Assembly (NCBI GenBank): GCA_010645155.1
Contig: CM021318.1
Coordinates: 8,977,404 to 9,041,403 of the forward strand
Origin: Tigriopus japonicus
Taxonomy: Eukaryota; Arthropoda; Copepoda; Harpacticoida; Harpacticidae
Length of the DNA: 64,000 nt
Direction of reading: 5' to 3'
Positions 48,522-60,305 of the stretch are shown here, piece by piece. Position 1 is the first letter of the stretch. Every line of letters begins with the position of its first letter. The notes under the pieces were generated by a model. That model saw only the letters and a program-made list of their open reading frames with translations, searched no databases and had not been told where the DNA came from. The translations under genes and the position numbers were made by a program.

Positions 48522-50171
48522 ATCTTCATATGGACACTTCACAACTATTGCAACAACCTCTTTTGGCAAAGTTGTCATCCATTTTGGTTCCAAAACTATC
48601 ATCGAGTTTTTGTGGACGAATGATGTCGAACTAGATTCTTCAATTTGACGTTGTTGAGTTAAATGACGATACGAAAAATATTCAAGTCCTTCTTGTTAAA
48701 GCTATCCCCAAAGTGCTCCTTTTAGTTGGGTCATTGATATGGAAAAATATATCCATGAATGTGTTTTTTAGACCAATGACGTAGATTTCAGAGTCAAAGA
48801 CTTCTAATTTGTCTACTTCACGTAAACTAAATGGGACCAAACTCAGATTTTTACATGAAAGTTGTCTCAAAAATGTAACTTCCAGGATATTTCCGAAAAC
48901 ATTTTTGTTTTGTTTTTGCTTTTCTTCTCATCTTTTGTCATGCACTACTCCTAGAAGACGGTTACAATTACTTCCTATTACAATTTTTGTTTGAAATTCG
49001 TTGGTTCAAAAGCTGAAAAATTTAAAGTTGAATCAACCCGAGGGAAAAGAGACAAACACCTTTTGAACTGGGATCTGAAGAAGATTTTCAAGTCATAAAT
49101 CTAGAGTAGCGAGTTATCCTCTTGGAAAATCATACTCTTGACAGAATTCCTGCACCTCGTTCATTCGTTTTAAATCAGAGGTATAAAAAAATACGGAGCT
49201 CTTTTGTTCTTCAACATTCAGCTTCATGAAAGAGAGGTTCGGTGATAAAAATTTTGAAAATGTGAAATTCGGAACTCTTGAACTCAATGTTAGGGATTTG
49301 TCGAGCTGACCTTTTTTCAATCGAGGCAATAACATAACAATCTTAATTTTTTTCATTAACCATCAATAAAGCTAAAGCATGTGTTGTTCTTCGAGGTGTC
49401 CTCAAAATTTTCATAATTAAGGACGTTCATGATCATTCCAAATTCGTTAATCTCAAAATCTGTCATTCCCATATGATATTTGTTCCTTTCTTAGTTGAAT
49501 TTGAACGAGCAAAACATGATATTACTATTCATTACTATACATGTAGAAACAAGCATAGTAACTGTGTTTTAAAAAATAACCATCTAACATTCACGTTGCT
49601 AACTTGAGCAATCAATATGTGGCAATTCCAAATATCCTCACGTGAGGACTCCTTACTTTTGTACAAACGAATACAGTGCAACACGAATTCTGATATCTTA
49701 CTTATGCTACAATGATGAGTTATGATAAAATTATGACAATGCTGAATTATTAGGTTTGGTTCTGACAGACGAATCTGGCTCCTTGTAAAAGACATTGCGA
49801 TTGATTTGCAATTACTCTCCAGTTGTCATATCCAACGAATTGCAAGAACGTCCAAAGAGTGTCTTACAAAAAAGGTTCATTAATTTAATCTTGAGGAAAC
49901 CTTTAAGTCTTCAGTTTTTCCTTCTAGATGGCCACAGAAATATAGTACATTGTATCTGGTCACCTCAATATCGGCATGCAGAAATTTAAGTACTGGCTGG
50001 CTTAGCTTTTTAATTCAGTACTGAATTATACAACCTGTTTTTTTTAAATACATTTATTCGAATTTCTTTATGCCAAACATAACGTTAGAAGTGAACCGAA
50101 CACAGCGTTGTCCCTCAGTTGTCAGGTCACGTTTGTCAAAACGTCATTCGATCCAAAACCTTTGTCCCGTT
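48522..50171. other. Spacer between kelch-like copies A and B
   Basis: No gene recognised. Sequence around 49620–49830 (including GGTTTGGTTCTGACAGACGA) resembles 56790–56990 upstream of copy D, so the duplicated units include upstream DNA. Confidence 0.45.
50145..50171 (+). promoter_or_regulatory. Conserved block before the start codon of the kelch-like genes
   Basis: A CATTCRATCC…ACCTTTG block begins exactly 27 nt before the ATG in copies A (47097), B (50145) and D (57535). Flanking upstream sequence is less similar. It could be a 5' UTR or core-promoter element, or simply recent shared ancestry. Confidence 0.4.
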
Positions 50172-51592
50172 ATGACCAAAAGAATTTTCTTCTCTTGGAT
50201 GATTTCTTTTGCAATTCCTATAAACTTTGTGATGGCTCATCTTCAACTGTTCAGGCATGTGAAAGTTGAAGGAGGTTCTCCCATAAAATGGAGGAATGTC
50301 GGGGCAGGGTAAGCACAAAACACAACAAAAAGGGACTCGATTTATCCGGATAGATAACATTTTTTGCATAGAAACGAGGCATTTTGTTCCCTACATTGCT
50401 TTTGGAACAACTCTCCAGGATTTAAAGTGGCAAACCAATTTTGTCATTTATTAGAGGGAAATCAAACTTTGCCTCTTGCCACAAGATCCAATGGTACCAA
50501 TCTATTTATACGAAATGAACTCATTCAACAAGGTACCCCATCTTTCACAATCAAACTTCATTTTGCTCAAACTCAATTTAGCCTCTATTCTCATTCCAAG
50601 TGGAAACTGTAGTGCTGTATGGTTCTCAAACCTTTTATGAATTCATCCCGAGCGACTCTCCACTCCAAGGTTTCCAAATGACAGTGCCTGATTTGCTTGT
50701 GAACGACAATCGATTTGTCATGGCCTTTCCATGGGGCCTTCATGTGTGTTACAATATAATTAAATCTTGTTATCGATGGTATTTTGGAACGGACCACTGG
50801 ATTACAATGCCACCCCTGAATTATCCACATGCAGATGTTCTTAATGCTATAAAAATCAATCACACTTGGTGGATTTTGGGTGGGTTCGAAGAAAATCAGG
50901 ACATTGGTACTGACAATGGTAAGTCGAATTATTCAAACCTCTAGAGAAGCATTGGTCTTTTATTCAATTAATTTCGAATCTTTACTCTAAAAGCTCCCCA
51001 TCGAAAGTCTGAGTTTATGACAGAGTCGGGTCAATGGGTTCAAGGACACGATTATTTGGAACGATATCAAGAGGGGCTCGCGAAAATCTCGGACTCGTCT
51101 GTTTTGGTTGTTGGGGGTGTTCGAACCACTTCAAGACTATTGACAGCCTTGAACAATGTTACAGAGTTCAACTTACTTACTGGAGAAACTTCAAATTTAG
51201 GTTTGACACACTGTCCTGTTTTTGGGATCTCTTGTATTGACTTTGTGGCTCAAAATGGGACCAAAATGATCCTTTGCCTTGGTGGGATTTGCTCCCGTGT
51301 TGATATTGAATTGCGGTTACAAAGCAAGGTGTTTGTCTTGAATTTGGAAACCAAGGCTTGGGTGGAGATGCCTGAGTGGGAATTTCCTGAAACCATTCGC
51401 TTCGCAAATTTGGCTTGGGTTCACAGAATTTTGTATGTGGTGACAGCTCATTATGAAGAAAGCTTATCAAAAACTGTTTACAAATTCGATGAGACCAATA
51501 ATCCTGTGTGGAACATCGTGGAGGAACCATATCATCATTCAACTAGAGAAACACAAGTAATCACATTCAACCGCTCTGTGGTAATCATATGA
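50172..51592 (+). CDS. Secreted kelch-like protein, array copy B
   Basis: Exons 50172–50308, 50372–50532, 50601–50918 and 50994–51592 give 404 aa. The first three exons have the same lengths (137, 161, 318 nt) and phases as copies A and D; the last is 6 nt longer. Signal peptide MTKRIFFSWMISFAIPINF. The cysteine exon reads FCSLHCFWNNSPGF, where the third cysteine of copies A and D (NNCPGF) is Ser. Kelch-type segments include TWWILGGFEEN, SVLVVGGVRTTSRL, KMILCLGGICS, KVFVLNLETKAWVEMPEWEF and ILYVVTAHYEES. One exon-3 acceptor is AAG rather than CAG or TAG. Intact frame throughout. Confidence 0.85.
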
Positions 51593-52218
51593 ATCATGGA
51601 AGGATCATGGCCAACGAGATTGAAATAGATCACTCAATTTAGAGCTAAGACCCGTATCAAAAACTTCAAAAAACTGGTTGAATATATGTTCCAAGGTATT
51701 CAGTTTTAAATTAGTAACAAGGGTTTCCCTCACCCTTTTAACAGAATAGGTAGGATCAGTTTCTACGCACATATTTATTCCCCTTGAAGAATACGAGGCA
51801 AAAAGTTCAAGAACGAAAGTTGAAGTAAATTCGAGGGATGAGACGTGCTGTCGTGGTTAGCGAAGTTTCCAGGTTCGGATCCATTCCTCACATTTTCAAT
51901 GACACCTCACGACGCAAATTCACACCCATAAACGGGGACCCCATCTGATACCGAACTTCAAGTTTGGAATCGGACAGAAATATTGACCTGATGGCTGGCC
52001 TCAATCATCAAAACGAAAATTACGAAAAGGTGGGCTTTGACCCTAGCACTCACAATCCGAAAAAAGATTCCTTGAGATTTGGAGGGGCTCTTAGAGCCGA
52101 AGTGAAGCGTCTGCGATCGGTACAGGGGACACTCTTTTATCAAAAACAAATGTACGTAATTGGAAGTGTGCTTGCAATGATGGGTTTAGATACTAATCAA
52201 TGGTTGTTGCCTCATAAG
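51593..52218. other. Spacer after copy B with possible tRNA-like and kelch relics
   Basis: At 51838–51895 the plus strand has an A-box-like TGGTTAGCGAAG and a B-box-like GGTTCGGATCC, possibly a tRNA-derived SINE fragment. From 51964 an open frame runs into the hAT MITE and is listed separately. Confidence 0.35.
51964..52218 (+). pseudogene. Possible kelch-gene remnant interrupted by a MITE
   Basis: The 85-codon frame ends in MYVIGSVLAMMGLDTNQWLL, which resembles the strand order of a kelch repeat (YVIG…D…NQW…P). The frame has no upstream exon and is cut by the element at 52219. Homology to the array is not demonstrable by eye. Confidence 0.25.
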
Positions 52219-52508
52219 TAGAGTGGCCGAAAATATTTAATTAAATATGAAGATATTTAATTTAGACATCGCATTTTCGTCGTTGCAAAATTTTCATCAA
52301 AAATTTGGATTTTGAATACAGAAGAAGCTCTAAAAATACCAATTTATTTCCCCGGAATACCTACACATATTTTGTGTCCCCGTACAAATTTAAATTTTTT
52401 CTTTTAAATATTTGGGTGCTTTTTAAAAATTTTGATGGTTTTTTCCTTAAATATTATTTAAATATTTGGCCTTGAAAATTAAATGTTTTCGGCCGCTCTA
52501 CTCATAAG
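52211..52508. mobile_element. hAT-type MITE with 8-bp target duplication
   Basis: The element at 52219–52500 (282 bp) starts TAGAGTGGCCGAAAATATTT and its other end on the minus strand reads TAGAGCGGCCGAAAACATTT. CTCATAAG is present as a perfect direct repeat at 52211–52218 and 52501–52508. An 8-bp duplication with YAGNG-type termini is characteristic of hAT transposons. The interior is AT-rich with no coding capacity. Confidence 0.85.
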
Positions 52509-52982
52509 GAGACAAAATGATTGATCTACAATCACCCTCAAATGTTTCCATAATAAGCACATTGAGAGCTCATTCCAATAAAAAACAGTCTAGAAGGGCA
52601 CTAACTTATATTATTTTGAAAGCACACAAACAATCCTCAAGAATGAAGAAATAAGGGATAAACTCTCTGAGTAGACGATTCGTGTCCAACTTGAATTTAG
52701 CCAGACTCTTACTACACTATTATTATGAGTCCTACAAGGTATGGTTTAGAAAAGGAACATCAAGATGTACAAGCATTTTCATTTTAGTCAAGAAGCCCAA
52801 GGTATTGATTGAAAAATGGCCCTTTATCCAGAATTTTGTATCTCCTATCTGCTTTTGAGTAAGATACCTTTTGAAAGCGAACTAAAAAATGACCCATGTG
52901 TTTTACTTACACATACTATTGATTGCATCAGTCTATCCACAACATTTGAAACTTAATGAACAACAAACATCTCTTCGTTTGG

Positions 52983-54120
52983 ATGTTTTCTTTTGGAACA
53001 CATATTGAACTTTTGACGGCTAATCTTCATTCTTATACTCGAGTCAACATTGAAACCAATGTCCCAATAAAGTGGCTATTTTGGGGCAAAGGGTAAGCAG
53101 AATGACGAAAACAGTTGTTCGCATAATCACGAGAGATAACCCTTTTCTGGAGAAACGAGGCATTATGTTCCATCAAGTGCTTGTGGAATAATTTCAAATT
53201 CGAGGATTTCAATTTTCAAACCACTCTTGCAATTTATTAGAGGACAATCAAACATTGCCCCTTGCCACAAGATCCAACAGCATAAATCTATATATTCGGA
53301 ATGAATTTATCAATCCAGGTATTTCATCTTTAAAAAACTCACATACTGTATATTAAGATCAAACTTTGTCTTTAGTGGAAACTGCCCTGATGTACACTCT
53401 TCTTGATTTTACGAGTTCATTCATTCATTGTTCATTCCGAGCAAATCTCCACTCGTAACGCGTAAGGTTTCCAAATAACAGTGCCTAATTTGCCAATCAC
53501 AATAGTTGCCGAACGAGTTCTAATGGACTTTCCATGGGGCCCTCATTTGCGTTACTATATCCTAAAATTTTGCTATCGTTGGTATTTAGAACGAACCAAT
53601 GGATTGCAATGCCACCTCTAAATCATCCCTATGCAGATATTCGGGAAGTGATCAAAATCAACGACACTTGGTGGATTTTGGGCGGGTTTGCAGAAACTAA
53701 AGTAGCCGACAATGCTAATCGTAATTTGACTTCTTTTCCTTCGGTAAAAGCATCGTTTTCTTGTAATCAAATTTCAAACCTTGTAAACATACAATAGCTC
53801 CCCATCGAATATCCGAGTTCATGACCGAGTCAGGCCAATGGGTTCAAGGACACGATTATTTGGAACGATATCATGAGGGTGTGGCAAAACTTTCGGACAC
53901 CACTGATTTGGCTATTGGGGGAGCTCGAACCTCTGCCAGGCTAATGACAGCCCTAGGGGAAATTAATGAGCTCAACCTATTGGCTGAAGAGAGTTCAGGC
54001 ATTGGGTTGACACCGTGTCCAGTTTTGGGATCACATGCATTGATTTCAAAAATCAAATGGAATTAAAATAATCCTTTGTTTGGGTGGGATTTGTCCCGGT
54101 CCTCCAATGAAGTCCCAAAA
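52983..54120 (+). pseudogene. Kelch-like array copy C, pseudogene
   Basis: All four exon equivalents are recognisable: exon 1 at 52983–53092, exon 2 from about 53153, exon 3 from about 53375 and exon 4 from 53801 (PHRISEF, TESGQWVQGHDYLERYHEG). Exon 2 is frameshifted after LWNN and soon meets a stop. Exon 3 contains a CATT expansion and further frame breaks. Exon 4 loses frame in the CPVLG region and its 3' half is missing from about 54112, where unrelated AT-rich DNA begins. No intact product is possible. Confidence 0.8.
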
Positions 54121-54205
54121 GAAGGGGGAGGGGTAAAGATACTTCACTTTAAAATTGTTATCCAATTGGTATATAAATTTGCAAAAACTAAACACAAAAA
54201 GCAGG

Positions 54206-54555
54206 GCCACCAGATAGTTGTTAAATATAATTTACAATGTAAATACCAAATTCTTCAATTTTTGTTCAAAATTATCAAAATTGGGAAAAAATTACACAAA
54301 AATTTGGGGAAATTACTTGTTCCGCTATTTTTTCTAGAAATAGATAAGTTTATCAATCAAAATCAAAGTTAGGAAGCAAGGCGACATTGTTTATTGCAGT
54401 TGCAACAAAAATATTTAGCTTATCTTTGGGGCCATCAGTTACTTGTAAATAATAATTTACAACGTAATTACAAAAATTTGCGATGCTTTTCCAAAATTAC
54501 AGAATTGGGAAAATTGGAAAAATAAGGAAATTGTTTGTTCCCTTCAGAAAGATGT
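54206..54555 (+). repeat. Diverged direct repeat in AT-rich DNA
   Basis: Two copies about 225 bp apart (54206–54350 and 54430–54555) share GGCCAYCAG, TAATTTACAAYGTAA, AATTGGGAAAA and GGAAATT…TTGTTCC in the same order. They are moderately diverged and lie at the breakpoint of pseudogene C. Confidence 0.45.
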
Positions 54556-55117
54556 GGAAAAAGATGTCATAATAAAACTGTGTATAGACGCAGAGAGAAT
54601 TTGTTACAGTTTCAACAATGTGAATTTATTTTTCAGTTATTCCAAGCTATGAAGTAAGGCTTACAGTTGATGTGAGTATAGGAAAAGGTCAGTTTCCTCT
54701 GCAATTAATGAGAAAAGTGCAAATAAACTTACCAAAATAAATCGATTTCGTTACATTATTTCTCAACACAATTTCCAAAAATACTACATTTTTGGCTCTG
54801 ACAATGAGGAATGTTTCAGATCTAGAAAACTAAGAGGATACTTTTATTAATTGCTAGGGTGTTTGAGTTTGATTAGTCCATTTTTGATTAGTTTAGCAGT
54901 GGTTGATGATTTGAGTAACCAGATGAAATGAAAAGTTTCTTCAAAAAGAGGGTTTAACATTATATGGAAGTCATGAACTAAATGTTTCAAGTCCATGTAT
55001 ACCTAGATGTCTATGCTCTGGTTGGCAGAACATGGCACGTTCAAATGTAGTAAGACTTCAGACCAATGCAGGATTCATATAACAAAATTCATAATCATTT
55101 TGATTATGTTTTTGCTA

Positions 55118-55249
55118 TTTTCGGCCACTTTTGGATATGCCCGAGGAAATATTTCTTTTCGGCCACTTTTGGATATGCCCGAGGAAATATTTCTTTTCGG
55201 CCACTTTTGGATATGCCCGAGGAAATATTTTTTTTCGGCCACTTTTGGA
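55118..55249 (+). repeat. 38-bp minisatellite, about 3.5 units
   Basis: Units start at 55118, 55156, 55194 and 55232 with TTTTCGGCCACTTTTGG and are nearly identical. Beyond the array, CGGCCAC recurs at 55276 and 55310, once inverted (CCAAAAGTGGCCG), and the stretch ends GGCAACCCTG, a hAT-like terminus on the minus strand. The array may have grown inside such an element. Confidence 0.75.
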
Positions 55250-55332
55250 AGTTTCCTTTGGCCACCGGGTTTCAAATTCGGCCACCTTTGCCAAAAGTGG
55301 CCGAGAATTCGGCCACCTGGCAACCCTGGCTA

Positions 55333-57561
55333 TGCAGATCCTTAGAGGAGTATAGAGAGGCGATTCTGGTCATTTTGTCTGCCATGTTTATTGCTGAACC
55401 TTGCCAGAAGTTGCGTGAAAAGGCAAAAATTTCCGAAGAATATCGTAAAATTCTTGCCCAAACTAGAGCGCTGTAATAAAAGAGTACGCGCATGTGCCAT
55501 TTTGGTCCCAAGACGTCGGTTCCATTGTACTGTGGTTCTTGGGTTCGACCTGTTTGAGGCAACAACTTTTGAGCTGTTTGAGGCGACCTATGCACTATTT
55601 ACTACCAAATTGACGCTCAAGATCTCAGGTTACCTTTGAAAGCATACTGTTTGACCTTAATAGCCTTTGAAGGCCAAGGCTGGCCAAAACCGTGGGTGCC
55701 GGAAGATAACCTTCTCGTTCTCCTTAAACCTCGATGCGCGTTCAAGCCCAGTGCTGCTGTGAATTGACTCTGTAATGCTCTTGATGAATCTCCACGCTGA
55801 TTTGCATTGAGTTTCTTACTTTTTAGGAAAACTTAATCTAACTAGGTACGAAATTGATTGGTGAATATTTAGAACGTCACTTGAAGCCATTAGAGCGTTT
55901 TCCTTGTGCACATTATTACATTGTCATGTGAAATGACGTTTTTGTTGAATAATTATCTGGCAGCCCTGGTGAAGTTGCGCATTCGTAGCAGTCGTCAGGC
56001 TGACAGTGCTACAGACTGTTATGCCTAACTTTGTAAAAAGTTTTGATATTTTGTACTCATAATATATATGACAGAAGCTATTTAAGTAAGTTTTTGCAAT
56101 TCACTTATCAATTTTTGACTTTGTCACTAATTATTACATGAAACTAAAGAAGCTCATGGGAAAGAAGTATCATTTCAACTTTTATTGAGCGGGCTCAATT
56201 CTAATCTTTTGGTAGTAAAGGAGGGTGAAACTAGAGACTAGATGAAACTAGTAAAATTTCCAATGGGGTATGAAATGAAAGGTTCAAGATAGCTCTTTAG
56301 GCATCTTGTCACCAATGGATAAACTGTGGAACAAGGCTCGCTTGGCAGCCAAAGGTTTTTCGCATATTAGTGACTCTCCATGACCCAGATGCCATGCATA
56401 CAGTTGAATTTAAAGTTTGAATTATTTGACATAGTATTTTGGAAAATCACATCTCATTTGTTCTTTACTGCATGAAAAAAATACTCGGTAAGCAATAAGT
56501 TAAAGTCTTAGAGCAAAATACGATGAGAGCAAAATACGATGATTTATTTTTGCCACTTTTTCAGAGCAATACTCTTTTCCGAGGGTTTCATATTTTTGAT
56601 TGAAAACAAAATCTAAAATTTTGTATACTTGTGAATAAACGAGATATTTCCATGAAACTAGCATATGATGCCTAAAATATCAGTTTTCATGGATAAACAT
56701 CCTTCGAAAAGGTCTCTTTAATTACGAGTTTTACATGAAGAGACTTACCGTAAAATAATTAAACTTTCCTTTTGTTTTGGCATTATCAATTGCAATCCCG
56801 GTGGTATGATATTACATCAGAAAAACGCAATTTCTCCACGTGAAGACAGACAGCCTCTTTCCGACCATACAATTGCACTAGAGACCGAAAAAGTACTTGG
56901 CAATGAAGAATTACTTGGTTTGATCCTGACAGACAACCCTTCTTAAACAATAGACTAAATGATTGATTTGCTGTCATTCTTGAGTGTTTTCATTTCTTGC
57001 CTATTCTCTTCGAACTTGCAAACTTTGACCTTGAAGGACAATGCAGTCAAAATAAATGTAACAATGTCTAAGAATGAAGAAAGAGGTAGGTGAACTGGCT
57101 CTCGAAGAAGTTTATTCGAATGTAATTTCAGGATAATTTCGTGGCTGTTCTTGAGATTTCTGAATTTATTTATTTCAATCAAGGTACCAATCTAGGGTTG
57201 TTTGCTCGAAAGACGAAAATAACGCAAAAATCAAATTAAAGGTATTCCAGATATTGGGTATCAGCCCCCTCCAAAAACATTCTCAATTTTGAAATGTACG
57301 GGTAGACCTTGATACCTTGATCTAATGTTACCCAAATAAAGCATTTGAGCACCCCATAACAGCCTGAGAACTCTATGAAAATTGTATTTGACAATTGACA
57401 ATTACATCACAGGTCTGTCACGTGCCAAATATGCGTTTGAAACCAAATCCTTCTTTCAGTTTTCGCAAGACACGTAACTCTAAGGGTGAACCAAACATAA
57501 CTTAGGCATTGACCTTATCTTTTTGCTCTTGGGCCATTCAATCCCTAACCTTTGAATCGTT
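55333..57561. other. Spacer upstream of kelch-like copy D
   Basis: No gene recognised. About 56790–56990 resembles the region upstream of copy B. Confidence 0.4.
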
Positions 57562-58950
57562 ATGATACACTCTTTTCTTCTTCTATGGATTATATCTTTT
57601 GGGATACAAATACAATACTTAATAGCTTATCACCATTTGTACAATAATGTGGATGTTGAAGGGAGTCTATCCATTCAATGGCTGAATTTGGGCACCGGGT
57701 AACCCTTACACTAATATTGCTTCTCGAGTTATGGTGAATGAATGTGATCTATTTAGAAACGAAGCATGGTGTTCAGTTTGGTGCTTGTGGAACAATTGCC
57801 CTGGGTTTAAAGTTGTAAACCAGTCTTGCCACTTATTGATGGAAAATCAAACTTTGCCTATTGCCACAAAATCCAATGGAACAAGTTTATATATTCGAAG
57901 TGAACTGATTCAACAAGGTACTTTGCATAAAAAATATTAACCAATCGCTAGTCATTTTTATTTGTATTCATAGTGGAAACTGCCGTGCTTTATAATTCTC
58001 GAGACTTTTACGAGTTTATCCCGGAGGATTCTCCGCTCGAAGGTTTTCGAATGACAATCCCTGATCCACCAATGATTTCTGCTCCAATTTTAATGAATTA
58101 TCCTTGGGGACTTCACTTGTGTTACGTTGTGACAAAATCTTGTTATCGGTGGTATTTTGGAACGGATCACTGGATTCCAATGCAATCTCTGAATCATCCA
58201 CATGCAAATATTCGTGAGGTAATAAATGTCAATCAAACTTGGTGGATTCTGGGTGGGTTCATTGACCCTCAAGGAAATGGCATTTCCAATTGTAAGTTAT
58301 TAATTGTCAACAGTAATACTTTCAGTATATGTTCAAAAAATCGTGCGTTTTCTATAGCTCCTCATCGAATATCCGAGTTTTTGACAGAGTCGGGCCGTTG
58401 GGTTCGGGGACACGAGTATATGGAACGATATCAAGAGGGTCTGGCTAAAATCTCAGATATGACCATTTTGGCCGTTGGGGGCGCTCGTGCTTCAGCCAAT
58501 TTATCGTCAGTTTTGCGTGACGTCGACGAGTACAATGTATTGACTGGAGAAACTTCAAGCCTGGGTTTGACATCTTGTCCAATTACTGGAACCACATGTC
58601 TCAATTTCAAGGCTCAAAATGGAACAGAAATGATTCTGTGCTTGGGTGGAATTTGTTCTGTTCCAGAGAGGGAGTTTCAAACGAAGGTTTTTGTATTAAA
58701 TTTGGAAGCCAAGGCCTGGATGGAGATGCCCGAATGGGAATTTCCTAAGACGATTAGGTTCGCGACTTTGGCTTGGGTTAACGGATATTTGTACGTGTTA
58801 AGAGGCGTGTATGAGGAAAGTGACTTCCTTGCTGTTTACAAATTTGACGAGACCAGTGATCCTGTGTGGAGACTTATTGAACTACCCCCTGATCATCCTC
58901 CAAACCATTCAAGAGTCCTTACATTCAACCGCTCTGTAATTTTTACATGA
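57562..58950 (+). CDS. Secreted kelch-like protein, array copy D
   Basis: Exons 57562–57698, 57757–57917, 57974–58291 and 58358–58950 give 402 aa. Exon lengths and phases equal those of copy A. Signal peptide MIHSFLLLWIISFG. The cysteine exon reads WCSVWCLWNNCPGF…SCHLLM. Kelch-type segments are WIPMQSLNHPHANIREV, TWWILGGF, MTILAVGGARASANL, MILCLGGICSVPE and KVFVLNLEAKAWMEMPEWEF. No frame break. Introns are 56–66 bp. Confidence 0.85.
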
Positions 58951-59989
58951 ATTTTACTTAGTCATTCTCATTAAATTTCGAAATAGTTTCGTTGAATATT
59001 GTCAATATTGGAATGCCAACTCAACAATTAATTTGATGGATATTGCAATACAATTCATTTTTATGTAGGTAGCAAAATTAGACATAAGATTGAATCCGAA
59101 CAATTCCTCCGTCACGTCACAGTAGGGGTCAACTTTTGGGCGAAGGCCCACTAAATTCGACTTTGTGAAGTTAGGGGCCCTCCAAACAGATGCTGATAGG
59201 TTCATGGGCCCATAATTCAACTATCAACGAGCTTTGTGCCCAGTATTACAGCACTATGGATGCTCTCAGGCCCACTGTTTTGAACTTTTCTTTTAACTCC
59301 TAGAGGCTCACCAAAAACCACCCTTGGGCCCACGTGTGAGCCTTAGCCCACTGGTTGCCAACCCCTGCTTTAAAGGGTCCCATTTGCCACTGTTCATCAC
59401 ATTAGGCGTTTTTCCTAAACCCAAGATAACCTACTCCAAACGTTTATGAATAGTTTAAAGTTCAAGATTTGACCCTGGTTTTTATCAATGCAAAAAGAAT
59501 CCCGGTTGATTACTTTTTTCGAGGTGGACCGAAGTTCGGGACTTGAGATAAGTAGTAAAACGTAATACCCAGGTTCCGTGAGAAATATTCTTACTTTGCG
59601 GAGACACCTTCGACACCTTCGTGCGTTCCTTTATCTTGTTAGCAGTAGATGGCGTACAAGTTTCGAGAACCGACCTCTAGTGAAAGATCTTGATACTTTT
59701 AAAACGGGCCCCAACAATAATTGCTCAAAATGAACCTGATTTCTTGGAATTCTCACCAGTCATTTGACTAACTTCTTCGCAACAATTCGAGTTTGTCAGG
59801 TGAGAAATGCCTCAACTTGATCTTAGATCCTTGTTATCTGAGAAAGGCCCACTAAATTAAACCTGTTGCTCTTTGTAGAATGACTAACTAACACGAGCAA
59901 TGTTTGTTTTTTGTTCCAGTTCAGCAATGTCATTGCTCAAGATTCGTCCACTTAAACCCAGGATAGTCTAAATCGGTTCACTCTCCAAA
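58951..59989. other. Intergenic region with a hAT-like relic
   Basis: Between 59123 and 59367 the left end starts TAGGGGTCAACTTTTGGGC and the right end on the minus strand starts CAGGGGTTGGCAACCAGTGG, an imperfect inverted pair with hAT-like termini. The 8-bp flanks do not match, so it is old or misjudged. The rest holds no gene I recognise. Confidence 0.35.
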
Positions 59990-60305
59990 ATGAAGTGGTT
60001 CTCCACCCACAACCTCAACAAAGAACCAGAATTGCTCAAAATTGAACCCTTGGATTCCAGTCCCAAAAATGGGACCAAACTTGTGTCGTCCGTAAAACGC
60101 GAAGAAAGTGATACAAAAAGTGGCGCCAAGAGTCTGGATTTTCTCCAAATTGGCGCGCAAAGCAGTCCGAAACCGAAGCGGAAGAAAAGGAAAGAGGTGA
60201 CAACAACCAAAACAACCGGGTTTTCCGCCTCCACACTTGGAAGGGTCAAGCCTAATCTCCGGAAATTCGACTCCACGGAATGTCTCACTCACCAAGGAGA
60301 CATAG
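59990..60305 (+). CDS. First coding exon of an unidentified nuclear-type protein (partial)
   Basis: ATG at 59990 opens 105 codons ending at a strong donor (CATAG|GTAAGTG) in phase 1. The composition is hydrophilic, rich in Lys, Ser and Thr, with a basic cluster PKPKRKKRKE that looks like a nuclear localisation signal. No domain is recognised. No second exon is found up to 64000, so the rest probably lies beyond the window after a long intron. Confidence 0.55.
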
